Notes under the pieces: model-generated
Seen by the model: the letters and a program-made list of their open reading frames with translations, nothing else
Database searches by the model: none
What the model was told of the DNA's origin: nothing
Made by a program: the position numbers and the translations under genes
Source: Phycisphaerales bacterium
Lineage (GTDB): Bacteria; Planctomycetota; Phycisphaerae; Phycisphaerales; UBA1924
Length of the DNA stretch: 57,033 nt
NCBI GenBank assembly: GCA_020850415.1
Contig: JADZER010000035.1
Span: 1-57,033 of the forward strand
Reading direction: 5' to 3'
Shown: in pieces, positions 41,339 to 50,826 of the stretch
Layout: each line of letters begins with the position of its first letter
How positions within the stretch are numbered: the stretch's first letter is position 1

Positions 41339-42811
41339 TCAGGCGGGCTTGGCCTTGTCGCCGGGCTCGCGGGGGGCGGCCCGGGCGGGGGCCCGGGGGC
41401 CCGCGCGGGCGGCGACGGCCTCCTCGATCTGCTTGCGCCGGGCGATCTTGATCGAGACCACCGCGATGTAGGCGATGAAGATGCCCGCGATGGCGTAGGT
41501 CACCCGGGCCTTCCACAGGCTCATGATGACGCCGAGCATGCCGAAGGACAGCCCGATGCCGTAGAGCGTGAGCACGGCGCCCTTGACCCCCATCGCCCGC
41601 TTGAGCATGTGGTGGAGGTGGTCCGAGTCCGGGTCGCTCATGCGCTTGCCGGCCATCTTGCGCCGGACGATGGCCAGGCAGGTGTCCATGATCGGGATCG
41701 CGTAGATGATCAGGCCCGCGAGCACCAGGTGCGTCTTGCCGGTGTCGCCCAGCGTGAGCACGATCACGATCGTGGTGAAGCCCAGCAGCAGCGAGCCGCA
41801 GTCGCCGAGGAAAATGGTGGCCGGGTTGAAGTTGTGCGGCAGGAAGCCCAGGCAGGCGCCGAGGAGCGCCAGGCACAGGATGACGCGCTGCGCGTCGCGG
41901 GGGCCGTCGTCGAGGACCGCCAGGGACAGGGCGATGATGAGGAACGCCGCGGCGCAGATGGCCGTGACGCCGCTGAGCAGCCCGTCGAGCCCGTCGATCA
42001 GGTTGGAGGCGTTGCACGCGCCGAGGACGAAGACGGCGATGACCGCGGTGCCGGTCCAGTAGATGAGATCGATGGGGATGCCCATCTCGCCGGTGGGGAG
42101 GATGCGGGTGAGGAAGGGGATGGCAAAGCCGGTGGGGATGGAGAAGACCAGGTCCGGGTTGCCGAGCCAGTCGCCGATGGTCGGGCTGAGGAACCCCTTG
42201 GCCACGCGGACGCCGACATCGTCGTAGGCGAGCGCGGCGGCGGCGAAGAGCTGGCCGGTGATCTTGATCCGCGGCTCGATGCCGACGACATCGTCGAGCA
42301 GGCCGACGAGCATGATCACCGTGATCCCGAGGACCACGGAGATGGGCACGGGCGCGGGGATGGGGTTCAGCGGGTCGTCGCCGGTGAGGTGGGCGGTGTG
42401 ATGCCACTGGACGATGCCCCAGTCGGGGAACGCGATGGCGAGGTAGCTGAAGAAGATCCCGCCGAGCAGCCCGAGGAAGACCGCCGCGCCGCCCAGGTAG
42501 GCGATGGGCATCTTGTGGATCTTCCGGGCCTCGTTGGGGTGGTCGATGATGTTGAACGCGATCGCGAGGCGGCGCATCACGGGCGTGGCGAGCAGCGTCA
42601 CGATGAACGCGATGATGAACACGCCGATGTACCCGTGGAAAACCTCCAGGCGGGTCGGGGCGTCCGCCGCGTCGATGCCGGCGGCGTGGGCGAGCTCCTG
42701 CTGGGCCTCGGCCAGGCGCTGGATGCTCCCCCCGAGCGCCTCGATGCGGTCGTTGATCGCCCGCTGGGTCGCGCCGTCCTGCGCCGCCTGCTGGAACGCG
42801 AGGGGGATCAA
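41339..42811 (-). CDS. WecA/MraY-type polyprenyl-phosphate sugar-1-phosphate transferase
   Basis: A 490-residue integral membrane enzyme that attaches a sugar phosphate from a UDP-sugar to undecaprenyl phosphate, the first step of a lipid-linked glycan. About 11 helices carry the family motifs: DHPNEARKIHKMPIAYLGG, the Mg-binding pair LVGLLDDVVGIEP and NLIDGLDGL, FLGDCGSLLLGF, and DHLHHML. An N-terminal helical extension (about 50 residues) and a basic Ala/Pro-rich C-terminal tail are unusual. It starts in an ATGA overlap with the epimerase gene, so the two are coupled. Confidence 0.9.
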   Translation of the reverse strand: MIPLAFQQAAQDGATQRAINDRIEALGGSIQRLAEAQQELAHAAGIDAADAPTRLEVFHGYIGVFIIAFIVTLLATPVMRRLAIAFNIIDHPNEARKIHKMPIAYLGGAAVFLGLLGGIFFSYLAIAFPDWGIVQWHHTAHLTGDDPLNPIPAPVPISVVLGITVIMLVGLLDDVVGIEPRIKITGQLFAAAALAYDDVGVRVAKGFLSPTIGDWLGNPDLVFSIPTGFAIPFLTRILPTGEMGIPIDLIYWTGTAVIAVFVLGACNASNLIDGLDGLLSGVTAICAAAFLIIALSLAVLDDGPRDAQRVILCLALLGACLGFLPHNFNPATIFLGDCGSLLLGFTTIVIVLTLGDTGKTHLVLAGLIIYAIPIMDTCLAIVRRKMAGKRMSDPDSDHLHHMLKRAMGVKGAVLTLYGIGLSFGMLGVIMSLWKARVTYAIAGIFIAYIAVVSIKIARRKQIEEAVAARAGPRAPARAAPREPGDKAKPA

Positions 42812-43869
42812 GCCCGCACCTGCGCGGCCGGGTCCGCACGCGAGGCCCGCTGGCGCTCGGCGATGTCCAGGATCGTCCGCTCAAGCGGGACCGACGGCTC
42901 GAACCCGATCACCCGGCGGACCCGGGTCAGGTCGGGCCGGCGCCGGGCGAGGTCCTCGAAGCCCTCGGGGAACGCCTGCTCGTACGGGATGTGCCGGATC
43001 TCCGACCCCGAGCCGAGCGTGGCGATGACCGTCTCCGCCAGCCGGCGGATCGTGATCTCCACATCGGAGCCGAGGTTGAGGACCCTCCCGCGCGCCCCCG
43101 GCTCGGCGACCAGACGCGGCAGGGCCGCCGCCACATCGCGGACATCGCAGAAGCAGCGGGTCTGTTCGCCCGTCCCGTGCACGACGAGGGGCTCATCGGC
43201 GAGGGCCGCCGCGACGAACCGCGGCAGGACCATCCCGTAGCTGCCGACCTGGCGAGGGCCGACGGTGTTGAAGAAGCGGGCGACGACCACCGGCAGGCCG
43301 CCGGCCCGGTGGTGGGCCAGGGCGAGGTGCTCGTCGAGCGCCTTGCTCATCCCGTAGGACCACCTCGCGACGGTGGTCGGGCCGTAGACCACATCGTCGT
43401 CCTCCGCGAAAGGGCTGCGGGCTCCCTTGCCGTAGACCTCCGAACTCGACGCGATCAGGACCGCGGGGGGCGCGTCGGAGGCGGCGGCGAACTCGAGCAG
43501 GGCGATCGTCTCCAGGATGTTGGTCTTGATCGAGTCGCCCGGGGCGTCCATCACGAGCTGCACGCCCACGGCGGCGGCGAGGTGGTAGACCTCCTCGAAC
43601 CGGACGCGCCCGGCGGCCAGGCTCGGGATCGCGGCGCTCAGGCCGCTCTCGAGGAGCGTGAGGCGCTCGTGCTCGGGCAGGTTGGCGCGGGAGCCGGTAG
43701 AGAGGTTGTCGACCACGGTGACGCTGTCGCCCCGCGCGAGCAGGCGGTCCACGAGGTGCGAGCCGATGAAGCCCGCGCCGCCGGTGACCAGCACGCAACG
43801 CCGACCCGCCCCCCCCTCCCCCGGGGGCCCGGTCGTCGGCTTCTGGACAGGTCGTTGGGCGGGTGTCAC
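42808..43869 (-). CDS. NAD-dependent nucleotide-sugar epimerase/dehydratase
   Basis: A 353-residue extended SDR. The Rossmann motif VTGGAGFIGSHL is near residue 29, VYHLAAAVGV follows, and the catalytic Ser-Tyr-Lys triad is SSSEVYG with YGMSKALDE. The C-terminal substrate domain (RFFNTVGPRQVGSYGMVLPRF, GEQTRCFCDVRD) resembles GDP-mannose or UDP-glucose 4-epimerases and UDP-glucuronate decarboxylases. It presumably supplies a sugar for the polymer built by this cluster. A perfect CGCCCCCGGGGGCG palindrome (43882-43895) lies just upstream in the gap to the Wzz-like gene. Confidence 0.88.
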   Translation of the reverse strand: MTPAQRPVQKPTTGPPGEGGAGRRCVLVTGGAGFIGSHLVDRLLARGDSVTVVDNLSTGSRANLPEHERLTLLESGLSAAIPSLAAGRVRFEEVYHLAAAVGVQLVMDAPGDSIKTNILETIALLEFAAASDAPPAVLIASSSEVYGKGARSPFAEDDDVVYGPTTVARWSYGMSKALDEHLALAHHRAGGLPVVVARFFNTVGPRQVGSYGMVLPRFVAAALADEPLVVHGTGEQTRCFCDVRDVAAALPRLVAEPGARGRVLNLGSDVEITIRRLAETVIATLGSGSEIRHIPYEQAFPEGFEDLARRRPDLTRVRRVIGFEPSVPLERTILDIAERQRASRADPAAQVRA

Positions 43870-43899
43870 ACGGCTCTCTCTCGCCCCCGGGGGCGGGTC

Positions 43900-46101
43900 C
43901 TACTTCGAGGCGCCGGCGTACTCCTGGCTGGCGCGGATGTTCCCGCGGAGGTACCCGCCGGCCGCGGCCTTGACGCCGTTCACCACGACGCCCAGGAACT
44001 CGGCCCGGGTGTCGCCCAGCTCGTTTCGGATGCGTGACACCAGCCCCCGCTTCTCGGCGTACGCCTTGGTGACGAGCACCGACGCGTCGCAGCGGTTGGC
44101 CACGCTCAGCCCGTCGCCGGCGACGATGACGGGCGGGACATCGATGAAGATCGCGTCGTAGTCCGCGCCGGCGGCGGCCAGGAGCTCGCCGAACTGCGCG
44201 CCGGACAGCCGCTCGACCACGCGGGACGCGGCGGTGCCGGCCGGGAGGAGCGACAGACGCTCCGAATCGGTCGGGAGCACCGTCTCGGCGAGCGAGCACT
44301 GGCCCGCGAGGATGTCCGACAGGCCGGGGGCCTCGGCGAGGCCGAAGGTCTTGTGCTGGGTGGGGCGCCGGAAGTTGGCGTCGATGATGAGGGTCCTCTT
44401 GCCCGAGGCCGCGGCGGCCTCCGCGAGGTTGCTGACGGTGGTGGAGGCGCCCGACCCCGGCATGCCGGCGAGGACGACGACGGACTTGTGCCCGGCGAGG
44501 TCCATCTGCTTGAGCATGGGTGCGCGGATCTGGCGGTAGCTCTCGGCGAGCACCCCTCGCGGGGCCCGGGAGAGCGCCCTGGCGACCTGGTCGGCGTTGG
44601 TGCTGGAGTCCTCGCTCGCGTCGGGGACGAACCCGAGGACGCGCGTCCTGGGGATCATCGCGATGTCGGCGGGGCCCTTGACGCGCTGGTCGAACAGCTC
44701 GCGGAGGAAGACCACCGTCATGGTGAGCCCCAGGCACAGCACGATCCCCGCGGGCAGCATGATGACGATGTCCGGGAAGACCGGCTTGTCCGGGATGCGC
44801 TCCCGCTGGAGCTCGATGATGCGTCGGGCGGTCGTGAGGCGCGAGAGCGTGTCGAGGTTTCCGAGCTGCTCCTCGGCGTCGGACTTGGTCTCGAGGATCC
44901 GCGCGATCTCGATATCGAGGTCCTGGACCTTCACCATGGTCTTGGAGAGGTCCACCAGCCTGCTGACGAGCCGCTGCTGCTGGTTCGACAGGTCGGTCGC
45001 CTGCGCCGTGTACTGGGAGATCGTGTTCCGGAGCCCGTCGATGATCGCGGCGAACCGCTTGCGCAGCGACTCCCGGCGCTGCTCATCGAGCTTGGCACGC
45101 CACGAATCGATCAGGGAATCGACGCTCTTCATCGCCCGGTGGTCGGGCCCGATGCCCTGGTGGAGCATCGCCTGCTTCTGGGTCTCCAGCTGGGCGATGT
45201 TCTGCATGATGCCCTGGATGATCGGCTCGGCCTCGATGGCGCCGATCAGCTCGTCGGAGTAGGTCGGCCCGCCGGCGGAGTTCAGCTCGGCCTCGTAGAT
45301 CATCAGCTGGGTCTTGGCGCCCTCGATCGCCGTGCGGATGCCGTGGAGGGTGCCCAGCACCGTGTTGAGCTCGTAGCTGTCGGCCGCGAAGCGCTGCTCC
45401 AGCGAGTCGACATTCTCGGTCCTCAGGATCTGCTCGCGGAGCGTCTGCTTGTCGCGGTAGGAGTCCTCGAGCTTCCCGACCATGTTCTCCAGCGAGGTGC
45501 GCTGCGGGTCGGTCTGAAGCCGGGTCTTCTCGCCAAGCTGGTTCAGGTAGGTCTCGCGGATGAACCCGAGCACATTCGTGATCGAGTTGCGGTCCTTCCA
45601 GCCCAGGCTCATCTCGATGATGTCCGTGTTCGGCAGCTGGCGCACGCTCAGGTGGTCCTGCAGCCACTCCGCGGCGTTGTCGGCCTGGAAGCTCCCGCCG
45701 GACACGAACGCCTGGTACCACGCCCCGCCGTTCTGCTGCAGGCGGGGGTCGGAGACCACGGTCTGGATCACCTCGTCGGACTGCATCTGCGCGACCTGCG
45801 TGGCCGCGAACCGGGCCTGCTCGTCCTCGTCCATGCCCACGACGACATCACCCGTGTTGGTGGTGGGGGCGAGGACCTGGAAGACGACCTGCGGCTTGTA
45901 GATCGGATAGACCCGCATCAGGATGAGGTGTGCCGCGACCCCCAGGATGCCGCCGAGGATGATCGACGCCAGCAGCAGCCAGAGATACTTCTTGAGGATC
46001 TTGACCCCATCGATGTTGGCGCCGGGAGCGCCGGCGCTGGAGGGCGCCTGGGGTCGTCCGGCGAGGGCTTGAGGGGTTCTGAGAGGGGCTGCGGTGGTCA
46101 T
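43900..46101 (-). CDS. Wzz/BY-kinase-like chain-length protein with degenerate ATP site
   Basis: A 733-residue co-polymerase of the PCP2 kind. It has two membrane helices (about 40-62 and 440-465) flanking a long periplasmic coiled-coil region with Wzz features near the first helix, and a C-terminal cytoplasmic domain of the bacterial tyrosine-kinase (CpsD/CapB) fold. The motifs are damaged: Walker A reads GMPGSGASTT, with Ala for the catalytic Lys (about residue 550); Walker A' reads IDANFRRP, with Asn for the second Asp; Walker B IDVPP is intact. The C-terminus has one Tyr (ASQEYAGASK) rather than a cluster. It therefore probably controls chain length or export without kinase activity. Confidence 0.85.
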   Translation of the reverse strand: MTTAAPLRTPQALAGRPQAPSSAGAPGANIDGVKILKKYLWLLLASIILGGILGVAAHLILMRVYPIYKPQVVFQVLAPTTNTGDVVVGMDEDEQARFAATQVAQMQSDEVIQTVVSDPRLQQNGGAWYQAFVSGGSFQADNAAEWLQDHLSVRQLPNTDIIEMSLGWKDRNSITNVLGFIRETYLNQLGEKTRLQTDPQRTSLENMVGKLEDSYRDKQTLREQILRTENVDSLEQRFAADSYELNTVLGTLHGIRTAIEGAKTQLMIYEAELNSAGGPTYSDELIGAIEAEPIIQGIMQNIAQLETQKQAMLHQGIGPDHRAMKSVDSLIDSWRAKLDEQRRESLRKRFAAIIDGLRNTISQYTAQATDLSNQQQRLVSRLVDLSKTMVKVQDLDIEIARILETKSDAEEQLGNLDTLSRLTTARRIIELQRERIPDKPVFPDIVIMLPAGIVLCLGLTMTVVFLRELFDQRVKGPADIAMIPRTRVLGFVPDASEDSSTNADQVARALSRAPRGVLAESYRQIRAPMLKQMDLAGHKSVVVLAGMPGSGASTTVSNLAEAAAASGKRTLIIDANFRRPTQHKTFGLAEAPGLSDILAGQCSLAETVLPTDSERLSLLPAGTAASRVVERLSGAQFGELLAAAGADYDAIFIDVPPVIVAGDGLSVANRCDASVLVTKAYAEKRGLVSRIRNELGDTRAEFLGVVVNGVKAAAGGYLRGNIRASQEYAGASK

Positions 46102-46199
46102 AATGAATGGTCCCTGTTCGGGTGGGCGTTCCGTTGGTGGTCTTTCCTACGAGTCGCGGCGCCTCTCCGGTTCTCCGGTCGGGCAGTTCAAGCAGGGTT

Positions 46200-49100
46200 C
46201 TATTCCTCTCCGAGGGTCGTGCGAACCTCTTCGAGGATCGCCCGATACTGATCGTCGAGTTCCCGGCCGTTGTCCAGCAAGGGTTGAATCTGTGAGACAA
46301 GGTCCCGGGCTCCCCGGGTATCCCCGACGGCCAGGCGGCCCTGGGCCAGGCGGACCATGTACTTGGCGTCCTGGGGGGTGCTCCGGGTCGCCACGACCGC
46401 CGCCTCGAGCGGGGCCAGCGCGTCCTCCGCCCGGCCGAGCGCGAGGTAGGTGACGCCCAGGGTGTCCAGCACCTCGGGGTTACTCTGGGCGTGGATCGCC
46501 GCGCTCTCGGCGAAGGGCAGGGCCTCCTGCGGCTTCTTCAGGTCCGCCACCAGGCAGTACGCGATGTTGTTCTCGATCTGCCAGTCCCCGGGTCGGAGCT
46601 CCACGGCGGCCTTCCAGGACGCGACGGCCTGCTCGAACTCGCCCGCCGTGTACTGGCTCCCCGCCAGCGCCCGGAGCCCGGAGTACTTGACCTCTCGGTC
46701 GCGGCTGCCAGAGACGACGCGCTGGAGCTCCGCGAACCCCGCCGCGGCGTTCTCGGGGCTCATCATGAGCACCCGCGCCGAGAACATCGCGGCCCACTCG
46801 GAGGCGCCGGGCTCGCCCGCCAGGCCCCGCAGGAAGATCAGCGTCTGCTGGGGGTCGTCGAAGACGCGGTTGAGGGTGCTGAACCAGAACGCCATGCGGT
46901 CGGCCTGGTAGGGCGCCAGGAGCCTGAACGACGCGGCGCAGTCGTTCCGCGCCGCCTCGATGCGGTTGGTCAGGGCGAAGACCCGAGCCCGGGCCAGCAG
47001 CAGCGCGGGGTCGGTGGTGACAAGGGTCTTGGCGTCGCTCAACGCCCGCTCGGCGTCGCCCGCCCGCGGCGGGTCGTCGCCCAGGAGCAGGTCGACCAGG
47101 CGCAGCACGACCTGCGGCTGGACCTCGATCATCGCCGCGTCCTGGTAGATCTGGATGGCGGTGTGCTTCATCCCGCCGAGGACGAACAGCTCGGCGACGC
47201 GGCTGCGCAGCCCGATATCCCGCGGGCGGAGGTCGAACCACTCCTGCGCCATCTGCAGGGCGTCTGTCTCGAGCCCGCGCTGCACCATGGTCGCGAGGAG
47301 CGCGGACCTCAGTTCCTCGAGATTGGGGTTGAGGCGCACCGCCTCGCGCCACGCCTCGATCGCCTCCGCCTCGCGCCCCATGAGCGCGAGCAGCTCGGCC
47401 TTGCGCTTGTGCGCCTCGGCCAGGGCCGGCATGAGCGTGATCGCCTGCTGCAGGTCGGCCAGCGCGTCCTCCCGAAGCTCGGGCACGGTCGCCTCGGCCT
47501 CGGCACGGAGGATCCACACCCGGTAGTCGCTCGGCCACCGGCTCACCGCGTTGTCCAGCGTGGCCCGGGCCGCCCGCCCGTCGCCCCGCTTGAGCTGCAG
47601 ACGCGAGCGCAGCAGCACGGCCGTGATGTTCGTGTCCGCGTCCGGCACGCCCGCGAGCAGGGACTCGGCGTCGGTCAGCCGGTCGATCGCGATCAACGCC
47701 TCGGCCCCCTGCAGCTTGAGGGTGTGCGCGGGGTCGGGCACGCCGGCGTCGATGAGCTTCCGGACGATCTCGTAGCCCTCGGAGTTGCGGCCGAACCGCA
47801 TCAGAGAGTTGGCGAGCAGCAGGTCCACCTCGTGCTCGCCCTCCGGCTGGGCGGCGGCCGCCTGCTGCAGGGCCACGATCCCGTTGCGGGTCCGCCCGTG
47901 CCCGAGCATGAACTGCGCGAGCTGGATGTACTTGCCCATGCGCTCGGCGGGCGGGGTCTCGGCGATGCGCTCCGCGAACACCTTCCGGGCGGCCTCCAGG
48001 TCGTTGCCGTCCGCGTACCACCGCGCCTCGAGCTGCACCAGCGAGTCGCTCTGCCCGAACTTCTCCCGAGTGTCCGCCAGGAGCCCCATCGCCTTGTCGC
48101 GCTCGCCGAGCGTGATGTACAGCTCCACCAGCGCGTGACGGTTGGACAGGTTGTTGGGCCGGGCGGCGAGCAGCTTCTCGCGACGGTCGCGGGCGCTCGT
48201 CCGGTCGCCGACCTCGGCCTCCAGCCCCAGCAACAGGTCCATGAACCGGTCGTTGGTGCGGGCGGTGGGCTCGCTGCGACGCGCGACCTCGAGCGCCTCG
48301 CTCATCCGGTTGAGACGGATCAGCGACCCGCAGTACTCGATGATGGTGCTGATGTCGTCCGGCTTGATCGAGAGACCACGCTGGAACGAGCTGACCGCGT
48401 CGCTCGTGCGTCCCTGCTGCACCTGCAGGTTGCCAAGGAGCCTCCACAGCGACGCGTTGTTGGCGTCGCGCTGCACCGCCTGCGACAGGGCCGCGAGGGC
48501 CTCGTCGTTCTTGCCCTCCAGCATCAGCAGACGGGCCCGGAAGGTCAGGCCGTCCATCCGGTCGGCGTTGGTCGACTGGGCGCGCTGGGCCAGCACGCGG
48601 GCCCGATCCAGGTTCTTGCCGGTGTACGCCTCGGAGAAGAGCACATCCAGCAGCCTGGGGTAGTCCGGCTCCAGGGCCTCGGCCTGGGCGAGCGTGGCCT
48701 CCGCCTCGGCGGCGCGCCCGGCGTTCCGGTACGCCCCGTAGATGTCCACCAGCTTGCTGATCTCCGACGCGTCGGACTCCCGGATCATCTCGATCAACGC
48801 GTCCACGGAGCCGGCGCCCGTCACCCCGCGCTGGTACCGCTGGAGCGTCGGGTCGTCGGGGAACTTCGCGAGCCCCGCGCTCACCGTCTCCGCCGCGCTC
48901 GCGGCGTCGTCCATGGTCATCTGCAGCCTGGTCTTCTCCGCGTAGAGCCTCGGGTCGTCGCCCAGCTCCTCGATCGCGAGCGTCAGCCCGTCCACGGCTC
49001 CCGCCGGGTCGGCGATCTGGGACTCGCTCCCGTCGGCCGTCAGCCGGGCCTGATACACCGCCCGCATCACCGGGTCGCTCGCCTTCGACGGATCGATGAT

Positions 49101-50777
49101 CTGGCCCAGCTCGGCGATCCGGTTGGCGAGCTGCTCGTCGTCGGGGTGGTTCTTGAGCGCCGCCTGCAGGTGGGTCATGGCGGCGTCCGGACGGTTCAGG
49201 GACAGCTCGACATCGGCCAGGGCCACATGCGCGGCGCTGTCCGTCGCGTTGAGGGCGAGCAGGGCCTCCAGCGTCGACTTGGCGTTGCCCCACTGGCGCA
49301 GACGCTTGGCCACCTGCGCCGAGAGCCACAACGCCTCGCGGTCCTGGTTGCCCGTCGCCATGTTGTACTCGGAGAGGAGCTTCTGAGCGGTCGCGAAGTC
49401 CTCCTCCGCCACCGCGAGCTTGGCGTCGATGATCTGCAGCGGCCCGGACTGCTCCGCGAAGAACTGCGCAAGCAGCGCGCGCCCCTCCTTCGCCCGCGCC
49501 AGCCACGACGCCGCGACAGCCGGGTCCTCCGCACCCGCCCGGGCGCGCAGCGAGTAGTCCGCGGTGTGGAACGCCGCCACCCGGAGCGACTGCAGCCGCT
49601 CCCAACCCCGAAGACCCAGCGGCAGGCGCGGCGTGCTGAGCACCCCCTGCAGCACCGAGATCGCGCGGTCGTACTCGTGACGGGCGGCCAAGACCTCCCC
49701 CAGCAGAAGGGCGAGCTGCAGGTCGTCGGGCTCGCGCGCCGCGGCGCTCTCCACCAGCGGCAGCGTCGACTCGAAGTCACCCTTGGTGTTCGTCTGGCCC
49801 TCCAACGCGAACAGCCGACGCAGCACCGCCAGGTCGACCTCCGCCGGCGGGAGCGCCGCGAGGTTCGCGGCGTACCCGCGGGTCTCCGCCTGGTACCCGT
49901 CGCGGATCTTCTCAAGCTCCGGCGGGGCCCGGTCGGCCAGCCGCATCACCGTCGCGCGCATCTCGGCGCGCATCGTGTCCTGGGTGCGGAGCATCGACGC
50001 AAGCGTCCCGGGCTTGCTGGCCGCGCCGTTGGTCTCAATGAACCCCGACAGCGTGCTCTCGAGCTCCGCGCGGAGCCGCTCGGCCTCGCTCAGCCTCGCC
50101 GCCGCCTCGGCCTTCGCCAGCGCAGACTGGCGCAGCCCGATCAGCGTAAACAGCGACTCGTAGTCCGACGGGTCCGCATCGAGCGCCGCCGCGATGTCCG
50201 ACTCCGCCTGCTCGAGCTGCTCGGGCGTGAGCGCAAGGTTCTCCGCCGAGATCCGACCCAACGCCCGGCCCCGGATCGCCCGGAGCTTCGCGACCTGCGG
50301 CTCGTTCGGGCCCGTCAGCTCGTGCGCCCGGATGTAGGCGTCCGCCTCGGAGGCGAGCATCTCATACCCCGTGCGGCTGAAGCTCCGGCTGAGCCACCGG
50401 TTCAGCAGATCGAGGTGCTCGAGCTGATACTCCACATGCGACATGTTGTCCGAACGCGCCAGCTGGCTGTGCAGCTGCCGGTAGGTCGTCGAGAACTCGG
50501 TCTCCAGCGCACGGTCGGTCTCGGGCGTCCAGCTCTCCAGCGCGTGGCGCCACTTGAGAAGGTAGACCGAGTTGTAGGGGTCCTTGTTGACCGCCTTGGA
50601 GTACAGCAGCTCGGCGGCGGGGATGTCCCCCTCGGCCATCTTGGCGTCGCCGCGACGGGCCAGCTCCTCGGAGGTCTTGAAGACCACCTTGTACGCCAGG
50701 AACCCGGTCCCCGCGGCGGCCAGGACCAGCACGGTCGCCAGCAGCACAACAAACTTGACATTGACACGCGAAGCCAT
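46200..50777 (-). CDS. Very large TPR-repeat protein of the exosortase/EPS cluster
   Basis: A 1525-residue protein with one N-terminal membrane anchor (about residues 8-30) and then almost continuous tetratricopeptide-like helical hairpins to the end (for example ALWRLLGNLQVQQGRTSDAVSSF..., LDTLGVTYLALGRAEDALAPLEAAVV). Its place and build resemble the PrsT-type TPR proteins found beside exosortase genes, which are thought to organise polysaccharide assembly or bind the exported polymer. No enzymatic domain is visible. The gene is the longest in the window and keeps a single open frame. It lies between the exosortase and the Wzz-like gene with short gaps. Confidence 0.88.
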   Translation of the reverse strand: MASRVNVKFVVLLATVLVLAAAGTGFLAYKVVFKTSEELARRGDAKMAEGDIPAAELLYSKAVNKDPYNSVYLLKWRHALESWTPETDRALETEFSTTYRQLHSQLARSDNMSHVEYQLEHLDLLNRWLSRSFSRTGYEMLASEADAYIRAHELTGPNEPQVAKLRAIRGRALGRISAENLALTPEQLEQAESDIAAALDADPSDYESLFTLIGLRQSALAKAEAAARLSEAERLRAELESTLSGFIETNGAASKPGTLASMLRTQDTMRAEMRATVMRLADRAPPELEKIRDGYQAETRGYAANLAALPPAEVDLAVLRRLFALEGQTNTKGDFESTLPLVESAAAREPDDLQLALLLGEVLAARHEYDRAISVLQGVLSTPRLPLGLRGWERLQSLRVAAFHTADYSLRARAGAEDPAVAASWLARAKEGRALLAQFFAEQSGPLQIIDAKLAVAEEDFATAQKLLSEYNMATGNQDREALWLSAQVAKRLRQWGNAKSTLEALLALNATDSAAHVALADVELSLNRPDAAMTHLQAALKNHPDDEQLANRIAELGQIIDPSKASDPVMRAVYQARLTADGSESQIADPAGAVDGLTLAIEELGDDPRLYAEKTRLQMTMDDAASAAETVSAGLAKFPDDPTLQRYQRGVTGAGSVDALIEMIRESDASEISKLVDIYGAYRNAGRAAEAEATLAQAEALEPDYPRLLDVLFSEAYTGKNLDRARVLAQRAQSTNADRMDGLTFRARLLMLEGKNDEALAALSQAVQRDANNASLWRLLGNLQVQQGRTSDAVSSFQRGLSIKPDDISTIIEYCGSLIRLNRMSEALEVARRSEPTARTNDRFMDLLLGLEAEVGDRTSARDRREKLLAARPNNLSNRHALVELYITLGERDKAMGLLADTREKFGQSDSLVQLEARWYADGNDLEAARKVFAERIAETPPAERMGKYIQLAQFMLGHGRTRNGIVALQQAAAAQPEGEHEVDLLLANSLMRFGRNSEGYEIVRKLIDAGVPDPAHTLKLQGAEALIAIDRLTDAESLLAGVPDADTNITAVLLRSRLQLKRGDGRAARATLDNAVSRWPSDYRVWILRAEAEATVPELREDALADLQQAITLMPALAEAHKRKAELLALMGREAEAIEAWREAVRLNPNLEELRSALLATMVQRGLETDALQMAQEWFDLRPRDIGLRSRVAELFVLGGMKHTAIQIYQDAAMIEVQPQVVLRLVDLLLGDDPPRAGDAERALSDAKTLVTTDPALLLARARVFALTNRIEAARNDCAASFRLLAPYQADRMAFWFSTLNRVFDDPQQTLIFLRGLAGEPGASEWAAMFSARVLMMSPENAAAGFAELQRVVSGSRDREVKYSGLRALAGSQYTAGEFEQAVASWKAAVELRPGDWQIENNIAYCLVADLKKPQEALPFAESAAIHAQSNPEVLDTLGVTYLALGRAEDALAPLEAAVVATRSTPQDAKYMVRLAQGRLAVGDTRGARDLVSQIQPLLDNGRELDDQYRAILEEVRTTLGEE

Positions 50778-50826
50778 GGTCTACTTCCTCTGGCGGGCCG
50801 GTCCGGCCCGCGGATGGGCTCTGAGT

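Noticed and set aside
43882..43895. Perfect CGCCCCCGGGGGCG palindrome as an operator
   Set aside because: In DNA of this GC content such palindromes arise easily, no second copy is seen nearby, and the position inside a co-transcribed gap gives it no clear target.
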